Below are positions 11,311 to 23,700 of a DNA stretch of 64,000 bases, in pieces. This DNA comes from Synchiropus splendidus (Eukaryota; Chordata; Actinopteri; Syngnathiformes; Callionymidae). The stretch lies in contig NC_071335.1 of assembly GCF_027744825.2 (NCBI RefSeq), forward strand, positions 31,013,501 to 31,077,500, written 5' to 3'. Under the pieces are notes generated by a model that saw only the letters and a program-made list of their open reading frames with translations, was not told where the DNA came from and did no database searches. Made by a program: the position numbers and the translations under genes. Each line of letters opens with the position of its first letter. The first letter of the stretch is position 1.

Positions 11311-14300
11311 TATTTTAAGTTTCTTCTTCATTTTTGTTCCAGATGAACTGAATGGAACATTTTCTTGTCATTATGTTAAAGTGGCCTTCAAGCTGCGTGC
11401 ACGCTGTAGCTTCAGAAGAAAGGTCTTTGACTGATTCTGAATCAGATTTTAACCTTGATCAAAGTGACTAGTAAGTGACTAGTAACTAGGATAAAAAGAA
11501 ACAGACGACAAAGTTAATAAAGGTTGAAGAGTCTGGACTAAAGTAAGGTCCAAAACCATTTTGTACCCAGCTGACCACCAGGTCAGACAGAGGCTGTAGT
11601 TTTTTTAATATCGTGATTCTCACATACTTGTGTTTGAGGTGAAAGCGTTTTTGGGCGGGTCCCTCCTCGCAGACTCAAGTGGGAGGGGGTCGTTCAACTT
11701 CGGCAGCAGGATCACTTCTGTTTTATCTCCAAAAATACTCGACCTGATACAAAGCAGAGAAGCAAAGAAGCACATGGTTTGTGCACAAAGTTAAAGGAAG
11801 TAAACTATTATTTAACTCTTACAGGTCTGCCATTTCACTCTCATCCGCCTGAGGGAAAAAGTTCTGTCCGTCGGTCAGAATGTGTTTGATCAAGTCCTCA
11901 TCTGTGGAGAAATGAAACATCAGCATTCCTCACAGATTTTCACCGGAGGCTTTTTTTGTTACCTGATGAGGTGAAACATTTGTTCCGCTGCTCAGATCCC
12001 TCCTCGTCATTCGGGTTAAAGGTCATATCGACCCCAAGATGTCTGCTGCCTTGACCCCTCTTCAGTCTGGGAGGCCCGGCTCCGTGTCCTGCTCCACCGC
12101 CGTTACTCTGCAGCTCTGGCCAGTCCTGGTCATCCACCTCTTCCTCAGTTGAGCCCCAACTTTCCACACTGGAGTCACAAGATTTGCACAGCAAAACAGT
12201 AGATCATTTTAGATGGAGAAACTTGACATGTTGTATAAAGAATGCTCAATGAGACCAATGAGACTCATGGATGAGGTAAATAGGAAGATGATTCATGACT
12301 ATGGAGGATGATCCAGCTACATTAGCTTAACCAAAGAATAAGAAGTGGAACAAGAATCATTAAAATGAAAATATTTAAAATGGTTATTTCTGTTCTCTTC
12401 AGTTTTATTGCCTCCTTAACATTTGACTTCATCTCAGGGTTTGATAGTGACAGGGGAAACCAGCGTCTCCAAAAAATCCTGGCGGAAACCCTGCATCATG
12501 TTACACCTTGAATTACTAATTTTTTTAGTCAACACATTTATTGCATTTAGATATTTTGAATTTATATTTCTTCACCATTTTTGCACTACATTCAACCATT
12601 TAATAAGCACCTTTTCTTTATTGTATATGAATATATTTTTGTGACATTTTTCTATACATTAAAAACCATCAATGAGAATGGAATGGATTTAAAAATGCAT
12701 TACAATGCAGGGCGTCAATTATCTGAGCAAACCTGAGGATGAGAAAGAGGCCACAGAGCCAGCAAACATGGGAGCAGCCCGATGAATTGAAAATTGAGTC
12801 GAGATTTGAGCACGATACCACTCGCACTTCAAAGTCAAGTCAAAGTATCCTTCCTCAGCGCAACGGCGTATAAGGAAGCGTGATTGCAATAACAATAGAG
12901 GTGCACTCTCATCCTGCTATGATAGGACACCATCACCAGCTACTCAAGTGCTATTGGAATGATAACGGTGAGCCTTACTGGTTTGTTCAGATGCTAACCT
13001 GAGTGACGGATTTTTATGACACTAATACTGTGTAGGAGACGCTAAAATCTTTTAACATCTTCTATGCTTTGTGAAAAGGGGCTGACTCACCTTTTGGTTG
13101 ACAGTGTCGGCAGATCCATGTTGGTTTCCTCTGAGTTTGTCTACCAGAGAGATCGAAGGAATAAGGTCTTTGTTGACACATGACGGCAATATCTCAATGT
13201 AGAAGTTACAAACCTCCCCGTTAAAATACAGGAAGGAGCTTCCAGCCATGGAGTTGTCCAGGAAGTCGTCAATCTCGACCGACTCTTGGTCCACGTGGGG
13301 TGGCACCTGCTCCACAGACACACACTGATGCCACACAGCGACAGAGACAGGGAGAGCGTTAGCTTCAAGGCTGTAGGGGCCAGTTACCGCCATGTTTGCT
13401 GCAGGCCACTGACCTTACTGCGGCTCATTCGGAAGACTGTGAAGACCAGCAGGTAGAGGGGATAAACGATCAGGCACGTGACCACACCTGCTGCCACCGT
13501 CTCCCCATTTAATGAAGAAACCCTGGACACTGCCTGGGAGCTGCAGATTAGATTACATTAGATTTAAAAACCCTTCAATAGTCCCACAGTGGGGAAATCC
13601 AAATGCACTGACAACTAAAAGAGACTAGCTTGCGCACACACACCCGTATCTTGTGTCCACCACGATGCTGTACCACAAAGTGTTGGCCAAAATGATGAAC
13701 TCCAGTAGCACTGCGCAGCATGTCGCCCTCTGCAGACGTGTGAAAGGACTGCGAGGAGGCTTCTCCCACAGCGAGAGCCACAGGTGACTCTCACACAGCG
13801 CCCTCTGCAGCTCCCAACGCACAAGGCGGGGGAAGTGATGGAGCGCCGCCTCATCTGAAGGCATGCGACACATTAGCAACATCCTTCACCGACTCATGGA
13901 GCGCACCTCTGGATTTACCTGACACCTCCACCTCGATTTCAACTTGTCTCTCAGTTTTCTCATTGTCCACCGAAAGCCACTCCTCCACCAGGAAGTAGTA
14001 GCTGCTTCCTGTCTGCAGGTCCTTGATCAGAACATACTGAAGCAGCCAGGCTGGAGACAAACCTGAGGATCACGAAATAATAAGTGGGTTTATGAAAGCA
14101 AGGTTCATAATTTCTGTCTCACACACACAGAGACAAACATCTCCCCCCCACATAAGTTCAATATCAGCTGATTAAAAGTTACACTGCTTCCGTGTGTCAT
14201 TTGAGAAAACAACAAGGTGACAAATAAACACTTGAATCAGTTGAAGTGTGTTGTTGAATGGTGCCTGTTTGACTCATTACCCTTGTTGTCATGCCAAATG

Positions 14301-17300
14301 CGAAGCTTCCACACGTTGCCCAGGCTGGTGTCAGTCGCTATCTGAAAGATGTCGAGAGAGTTCCGAGCGAAGGCTCCTCGGCTGTCCAGGTGGCGGTGGC
14401 CACTGCGGCCCTCGCGCCCGTACAAGCTGATTCCCACGTGTGCTGTCGTGCCTGCAGGAGTACAGCATATTAATCACTTATTCATGACTCCAAACTCAAA
14501 ATGAGCGAGTGAGTCAGCTTCCATTTATAACTAACACATAGGGGTCGCATCAGATCTGTCTCACCTGCCCCCCTGAGCCAGCCAGTCTTGACCTGAACCT
14601 CGTATTTGAAGAGTCCATCTTGGCCACACAGAGGCACCACACCAGCCTGACGTAAATCCAGCTGATCTAGCTTGTGCAGAACGGCTGCTGCAACCACATA
14701 GCAGAGCAAACCCAACACACACACCAGCAGCACCACTAAGCTTGTTGCTCCAGAGCGGCCCTGAATGAGAACAGAGAAGGTATATTACATTTTGGACTGA
14801 TAATCTCCGACAGGTAAACTGGTCACTCACTGGCACTGAGAAGCTGACGGCGTTGGTTGGCACAAAGAGTCCGGCAGCGAAGGGGGTCAGGTGTCGAGTC
14901 CGGCAGACGGCCCTGGTGGCGTTAGTTTCGGCTAGCGGCACCATGCCGTCAGTCCGCCACTGTTGCTCGCTTTCACTGAAGTACTGGCAGAGGTACGCAA
15001 ACAAACTGACCTCCACGTGAACTGGACGAGCACCGTGGCTGCAGGATGTGCTCACGTTGATGTAGTAGTCAGTCGTGGTGTCGTACAACCTGAACAACAT
15101 ATAAATGACTTCATATTTCACAGAAGAATCAAAGGTGGAAACTGAGCAAGTGGATTCTCACTCTGGCGACAAGAAAAAGGTGTAGTTCCTGTGGTCCAAA
15201 CTGTGACCCTGGGTCATCTTCTGAGTGATCCTCTTCTTCTCTGTGCAGTTAAACTCATTTGGCTGCTTGTGGGAATGAAGGAAGGCTGTGATATGGGGCT
15301 CCTCTTCCTCCTCTAAAACGTCTTGGGCATCTGGAACACAAAAAGTGTATTTTAGAATTAGAAAAAACATTCAAATATTTAAGACAGCTGGTACTTTTTA
15401 ACTAGCATTGCACCTTAACTATAACTTCCTCTGCTAAACAGGTTAGGTGACCGTCAGCCCAACAAATTTTAATGTTATTTTCAGGAAATGTTGACAACAA
15501 AACAAGGAGCAGGTGATTAAACTTTGGTGTGGTTCCCAATTTCCATCTGGAACCATGAATCAATTCTGATTCTTCATGACTGAGACAGCTGAGACAACAT
15601 TTTCTTCTTCTTTCTACTGAGTGTGTTGTGCAAATGAGTTCCACACGACTGCCACCCGCAGTCCAACTCAGCACATTGTTGCCAAAATGCTTAAATGTTG
15701 CTTCAAGTTGACTCTGATGTTCCCTGCATTTGAGCCCTCACCTTGCAGCGATGTGAAGTTAAGCTGGATGAAGAGTCCGGCTTGTTGGTTGGTGTTTCCT
15801 GCGCTGACCCGTACAATAACAGAGTCACAATGGCTGATGTTCACAGCTCCGGCTATCGGGACTTTTCCAGCACTGGGATCCTTCAGTCCTTCTCCCCCAC
15901 TGCCATTGTTAATAGCAACAGTGATGGCCATGTTGTCATCCAGTCCTGAAATAGGAATCTGCGCGCCGTTTTCCGTCCGGAACTCCATGGATGCCACCTC
16001 AGTGGAGACTGTGTAGTTCGCCACGTAGTTAAAGGGGAAGGGGTTGGACTCCATCTGGCACACAGAGAGAGAGAGTTTGTCGCTGAAGACACGCCAAACA
16101 TATGGATATTCCACAGTGTCAGAAGAACGTCATTCCAGAAAGAGAGAAATTCCTGGATGACAAGGAAACTGCTGGGCGACGTTACCTGAAACAGGAGCTG
16201 CATGATGTTGTTTCCAGCAGCTACTTTGCCAAGACTGTAGTTGAACGCACGAGGGATTGAGAACCAGTGGCATTCTGGACAAATGAAACCAATAAATTCA
16301 TTCTAAATCCACCACAGTAACAATGACTATATGCCTTTCAGTTTCTGAATAATAAGAAAAAATACAAAAGATTAACTGAAAGAAATGTAATACTTAAGTT
16401 GAAAATATAAAAAAGAAAAGCACAACGAAAGAGGAGAAATACATACATCAAAAACAGAAATCTTATTAAAAGTAATAGAGTAATTACATTATAAATACAT
16501 GACTAAATAAAGAAAACAACTGCAGAGAATCTTCCTCCATACAGCATTCTGTGACTGACCACCAGATTATTTTTTTCATTTTAGTTATTTGTGCGACACA
16601 TCAGGATGAAGAACACACAGTACACACATCATCCGAATGCTTGCCACAACATACCTGGTGTGTCGTTACCATGATAACAAAGCAAGCTCTGAGGGTCAGC
16701 CAGTTTTCCAGTTGCAGCAATCTCGGCTCCCTTCAGCACGAGAGGCTCCTCATTAAGAACGCGGGCATGCATGAGGATGAGCATGAGGACGGATGATAGG
16801 TTGTATGCCTTCGCTGCGACGCGCAAAGGGTAAGTCTCCCCAGAAGTGGAAGGCTCAAACGGGAAGCCCCCGTGACCTTCCACAACAGTGGAGGGCAACG
16901 GGGAAGTGAAGGCATGTGAAGCAGCATCCACATATGCTGGCTGGGTGTTGAGCTGGGAGGCAGACTGGCTGACTTGGTGGATCAGGTCACCTGAGCGTGA
17001 AGAAGAAGAAAGAGTAGGTGGGAATGAATGTCTGTTCTTTTCATGGATTCCAGATGCAACTCTTGCCAGGACTCAAAATGGTTGTATTAGTTGTTATGAT
17101 CATGAGAGCCAGATGAAATGAAGATTTATTTATGATATTTTCAAACCTTACATTCATTTACGCTTAAAATGTCAAAGTTTTAAACGCATGAACGTCATAA
17201 CCTCGTCAGAAGTTCAAAACAGATATTTGCTGACACCGAACAGGGGAACTCTTCCTTCCTCAGATAGGAAGTGGCTTCAGTATTATTATTATATTACCAC

Positions 17301-17733
17301 TTGACTTTAAAGCAAATTTGTCAGACCAAGATGTGATGTTCCCTATTAAAGAAATGCTGTGGAATTCTCATTCTCTGGGTGACATCTAGTGAGCCACACA
17401 TCTGACTTCAAATTCATTAAACAGCTAACTCAAGTTCACTTTTTTCAATCTCATGTGTCTTTGTATAAATCATACACAACTAGCCCAAATCATATTTTAT
17501 ATTATATTTTGTATAGCGACCTAAAACGAGCAGTGAAAAACAACTCTTCTTTTCCCCCCCATCATGTTGTCTTCTCCTCTCTCCGCCAGAAAAGATGCTT
17601 GTCATTCGAATAGAGTCTTTTCTTTTTTCTGTGATACTTTTAACATGTAAATGAAGTTGCGTTTGATTTCTTCTTGTATCTGTGCAGACATATATGCTCA
17701 GCAGCTCAGTCTTTCTGAGCTCAATACAGCGAT

Positions 17734-17772
<39 letters not shown>

Positions 17773-20700
17773 ATATATATATACACGCTAGTAACATCCG
17801 ACTTATGACTGGGATCGGTTCCGACCAACCGGTCGTGAGTCGGATTGGACGTAAGTAAGTCGAATGCCATTCAAAATAGCAGACGCGAGGGTTATAGGTA
17901 CTACTGTCGTACGTGTTGCCGGGCTGCTACGTGCTGCGGTGCCAGATATTGAATAACAAAAAAAAAAAAGCATCAGCTGGCCGTGGTCTTAAGTACGGGT
18001 GGACGTAAGTCGAGCAGGTCGTAATTTACTTGTGTATAGAACTTCACATTTTTCTGATTCAATTAAATTCATGTCACTTTGTTTTTTAAAGATAGTTTTG
18101 CATTGAGTGTAAAGAGGGCTGATATGATTATTTCTGTAGTCAAAGTGAGTGATATCAGCTTCAACTCTTCTTCTCACCCATGATGTTCAGAATGTTGTCT
18201 GCGATCTCCGTGGGAGTGACGGTTCCCTGCTTAGTGTCAGTCTGGAGAATCTCCAACATGGACTCCAATTTGTTGAGCGTGCTGTTCTGACACTCTTCAC
18301 AGATGACCTCTTGACTCACCGCCTGATATCACACAAGCCTGTTAATCAAATTCTTCCTTTCCAAACACAGTTTACTGTTCCTCAGTCTCACCGTGCACTG
18401 AGCGAGAGCAGCTGACGTCTGCTGAATGTCGCTCACGGTGCTCAGATCCAGAGCTGTCAGGGCTCTGGTGATGTTGTTGCGAACTTTAATCCGGTAATCG
18501 CGATCCACTCTGTGCAACAGCTCAGACTTGGTGCTCGACTCATACTAGAAAAAGACCAGCATAAGGTAAGTTGAATCTGAAGAGAAATTCACAAGCTCAA
18601 CAAATAGATGAAAGAATTTTCATTGGCCTCCCTTGCCTCGTTCAGGACGGTAATGATAGCCAAGGACAATTCTCGGACCCTCTGGGAATCCCCCTGTTCC
18701 AGCAGGTTTTTAAGCGCATTATCTGTCAGATCGGCCAGCCAGTGAGGAAGACTGCTGTACTCAGGTGGGGGATCTGGAATCAGGACTTGGATGGACCTGG
18801 ACGCAAACAGAAGAAGCCATCAGAGAGCACACATGGAGGAAGCACCTGGACAGTGAACAAAAGAGGCCAGATGTTTTAGCTCTCTTCGACTCAGTGTGAT
18901 TTACTTCAAAAAATATATTCACTACCCACTACACTTCATGAACGACCAGGCAAGTGACTTAAAAAAAATGGTTGCGGTTGTGAATTGCGACTCAACTTTC
19001 CCTTGAACTAATTTTGGATATTCTCCAAAGTTGCTAGGACAGAGGTCGAACAGTGTTCTTCACCATCATTAATGATGTTGACAGAAAATTAAGCTCTGAC
19101 AGAGTTAACAATTGAAATCATTACTCATTGAAGGCAGTGATTGCAGCTCCCTGATGATCCTCCACCGTGATCTGAACAATCAACTGATGCTGCGCTGTCT
19201 TGAAACCTGGAGGAAGGAAAGCCGAGTGCTCCGGGCTGCTGCCTTTGTACACGCAGAAGTCCTCGCAGTATTCTTTCCTGCAGCGGCTCACCAACAGACT
19301 GTAGAGCAAAGGTGTCTCTGAGACGCCCAAATCACTGTAACCTGCAGAGACACAGACGTGGGTGGAGAAGCATGAGCTGAAAAAGAGGCTAATGCTGGAT
19401 AGAAGATGAACAACTTCTGTGATGTTGCAGTGGTGGTTGACACTGCTCACTGACGTGACACCAAGTCAAGACTAGAGCCAACCGTGACTAAGGGAGTGAG
19501 ACCAAAATGATTGGCGCGATGGGCGCTGTCGTGATCACTACACTTCTGCTCACAGGTTTCTTGCGACCCTCAGTTGTTACAGTGTCTTTGCAAATGTAAC
19601 ACGCTGCTGAGTGACTTGTCTGATTGAAGACACAGCAGGAGCTTCCACCTCTTCTCTCTGATGTAATAAGGCTCATTTAGAGAGCATGCACGTAAGCGGC
19701 AACCAGATGGAAGCGTTTCCAAACCAAAAGACATCTTTGGTTATTAGGCATCACACATCTGTCTAAAACTCAGCTGCTGTGAAAATCCAGAGTCCAACTT
19801 GATGCATCACCATGCAACTGATTCCGAAACAACAGCACGACCTTCTTCACTTTCGTCTTCATGCTCACACCAGTCTCCAGAACTACAACACAGCACCGGA
19901 CCGAATGCTTCTGAACGTCAACAATCAGACAGTCAGTCATTGAAATCAAACCAGATGGACTTTGAGTGTCTACTAGGGATGGGCGATAACTTATAGTACA
20001 CAATATACCGCCAAAAACAATCTGCACAATGGCAATTCTGCATCTGACAATAAATTCGAGAAACACGTGGCTCACTCGCTGCATTGGACCTGCACACGTG
20101 AACATGATGAGACCGCGAAAGCACCGCGCTCTCCAGCTCTGCAGCGTTTGACAGCAGACACTGGCGTGTGACAGTTGTGGAGAGTGTGGTGGACTTTGGT
20201 TCACGATCGTAGTTTAAAACTTATTTTTAATACAGGGAACCTTTGACAATGACACTAGTCGCCTCAGACTCCCTGGATCTGTGTTTATTTTATTAGATGG
20301 AGTGGTCCTCATAGGTTCTCTGACGCGGTCGTCTGCCTTGGTTCACATCAACACATGCAGGTTTCCAGCTTGTGAAAATAGTTATAGGTGGTGGCGTCCT
20401 CTTCCGCGTCCCCATTAGGGTTCACTGATCGCGGACACACTCTCACAGGCAGCGCTAATGCTACACCCAGGCATGAGTTAGGGACCATCAACAAATTCTT
20501 AAACGGTCAGAGTATTAGTGAAATCTTCAATAAGGCAAAGAAAAACAACCATTTTAGGAGAGAGAATTGTGAAAAGGTTTTTCATCACACAAGACGAAGG
20601 ACTGACAGTTTGTATCATGATTTCGAGAATGGAATATGACTAAATGATCATTTATTCACATGATTTCTCATATTTCTTCAATAGCATCCAGACTGGTCCA

Positions 20701-23700
20701 TAGTTAAAGTCAACTGTTCAGAGACATGAGATACAGCAGACAGATGGCTCAATTTAACCCCTAAGTAAAACTGACAGAGGAGCCTGTCAGACACCAGCGG
20801 CTTCTACCAGAGACGTGAAACATTGTACTGTATTTGTCATCGCTACACTTAACTATTATATAAGAAATAATGATGTTGGAGACAAAATCCACTAATCCAC
20901 CTATAGTACTTAGCAGTCGCAAATTGGAAAATTGAATCAAAATAACGTCAAGCTAGCAAGGCTCCTTCAATTCTTTTGTAGATTATAAGAAATATTTAAA
21001 GCTCCAACATTCTACAAAACTAATTCAACCCAAGTAACTTGGTTCAATAAAGACCATTTTTTTTACTTATTCTTTTCAGCAATCCTGAGTTCACATAGTT
21101 GATGTGAATAGATGACCCTGCGTCTCTTTATTTTGGGGTAATATATTTTTAAATACTTGAGTCAATGAACATGTTTATTTCTGATCACAGCAGATTCCTT
21201 CCTACCTGAACAGTTGAAGTAAACTCTGTCGCGCAGCGTGTGCATTTTCCACCCTCCACCGTCTCCGACTGCGTGCGCCACACCGTCTTCCCCTCCAACT
21301 CTCAAATGACACTCCCCGCCGGCAGGAGGCCTATTGTGCTGCAGAGTAATGGAGGCGGCACCCTCCCCATCCAAGCTGCCGTCGGTAACATGCAAAGTGA
21401 AGATGTAGGAGTCGTTGTGTCGCAAGACGCCTTGCCGGAGAACCAGGTTCATGCCGTCACTTCCAGTTGTAGTTGAGGAGGAGTCCAGGACCAGGGTCTG
21501 GTTCTGGAGCGTCATGGCAGACCAACGCTGCTCAAACCGGACATGAAGAAGTAGGAATTAACTGAATGCACTGAATCATTACCAATTCAAATAGCTTAGT
21601 GGATTAGCTCTGATGACTTTGTTGTTCCAATTCACCACAATGAAAAATACATGATACGACATGATAATTCCAGGCAGACCTCAATTGTTAAGGTAGATTA
21701 ATATCCCTAAAATACTGTCATGCAAGCTGAAATATTTAAGTCACAAGCTAGATATCATGATCAGTATAAGGTGGAAGAAAGACTCCACATTTCCATCGGT
21801 TTGAAAGCGTGGATCTGTAGAGGGTGGAATGTCGAAGTCAAGCAGGAGTGGAGGGAAGCAGAGGTGACAAAGTCAAGCGCTCAGACTGAGAAAACAGAGG
21901 GCGAGTTCATTAGCACAAGGAGAAATAATCAGGCTGATGGAGAGCTGCAACTGTGAAAAATCACAGGAGACTGTGACTCAACACCGACTTACTGGCTGCA
22001 GTCCGATTTAAATCTAAATCTGTAGTCCAAGAAGAGGGTGGACCTACTCATTTTAAATGTATATTAATCCTTGGTCAAATTATCCCAGGATGCCAAAGAG
22101 GTTCTTCAGACATTTAATGGATAGATGTATCTAACATGGCACTAGCATTACACACTAAGAAGATCAGTCAGTTTGCATAGTCATATTTCATCTTTTTAAA
22201 ATTTGACAAACAAAAGGATGCGTACTGCACCTTCAATATTGAAGTAACAATTTGAGGCAGTTGATCTCAGCAGTGTGTTTTCTTACCCAACGATGAAAGC
22301 GATGGCAGTTTGTGCAGGTCCCTTTGAGATACACGTAGGAATTCTGGCTGACTTCGTAGATCGACTGCGCTTTGCAGGACACACACTCCAGGTACACCAT
22401 TGGGATGTGACCGCTCTGGACGAGAACCTGTCAAACAAGTTTATTATGGCATAGAATTAGCATGTTTAAGCAGGTAATTTAGCTGAGAACTATCACCTGC
22501 TTGTTTACTTATTACCAATATCTTGCATATTGGGTTTGTGTAATAACATTGCCAGCGCAAGAGTTACCCAAACCAACAATTTCCACTGAGTCAGGAGGCA
22601 ATGCAGAGGAAGAGCTGCGTGGTTTTTCAAAAAGAAGATTAAAGTCTTTTCAATTTGTCAATTTCCACTGGCTGTGGAGTCCCGGCGGCCACCTGAATTC
22701 CACAACACTTGTGTTTTTGCAGAGCTCCGCACAGCACCCGGTGGAGTGAATCGTTCAGAGAGAAAGTTGGCCAGAATTTCATGATAAAACACAATGTGTT
22801 GACGTCACATTTTATGGTGAAAGGGCAGTGAAAATATTAGGTCATAACCGTGACCCTGAAGCAGTCAACGGAGCACTTCTTTCATGACAACACGGATGAC
22901 AAGTTGTTAATTGTGGAGGTCGAGCGTCGGCCTCCTCTTTGAATCCGCAAAGTACTGTGGGATTGAAACGATAACAACCACTCTGCTCCACCCCGCACCG
23001 GAAATTTAAAACTCCACTCCACATTCCCTCCACCACTGTACCTAGTGGAAATTCATGACAGACATTTTGACAGTGACTCCGAAATACTCACAGTTTGGGT
23101 TGTGGACTCAGGCGACATACAGTCTTTACTGATGGTCAGTTTAAAGGTGTATTCAACGCCAGCCTCCAACTCAGAGCCAGATATTCCGAGTACAGGGTCG
23201 TTACAGCCCAGTCCGAAGTTCAGAGTGGAGCAGTGCTCGGGACCCTGTGAATAGAAGAACATGCTTTAATAACAGAAATATATCATGTTATATATCAAAT
23301 TATTTAAATTCTACAATGATTTATATGCGAATTTGAATGAATGTATACGAACATCTATTAGAAGCATCTCCAAAAGTCCAAATGAAGTAGTAAAATAAAG
23401 CACATTTTTATCTGGAAATTGAAACAACCTTCCAGATGAAAAAGAATTTATGAAGTTTGATTGCTTCTCTCCTTGTCGATGAATTATTCAGGCTGCACGA
23501 AAAAAAGCACCATGATTCACCTCCTTTCTTGTTTGATTTCTGTGATTACTGATGAATATGTTTTCACATACCTTCAGGAGAGAGTCACTTCACTCACTTA
23601 ACATTCCTTGAGCCCCTTTCTTTGCGAGTTTAACAGCTAGGGTGGGTAACATTAATGCAGCTGGAAAGTTGAGCTCACTTCTATTTGTTACATAACTTGT

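Noticed and set aside
14885..14930. The GPS motif reads CRTRHLT, apparently lacking the second Cys of the usual CxCxHLT pattern
   Set aside because: Human polycystin-1 also has CLTRHLT at this place, so the Thr is the family's normal residue and not a loss in this species.
18545..18636. Possibility that exon 27 extends to a downstream GT and removes the need for a GC donor
   Set aside because: Any extension would insert residues between TVLNE and YESS, which are contiguous in human (TVLNEYERA), and no GT in frame is close.
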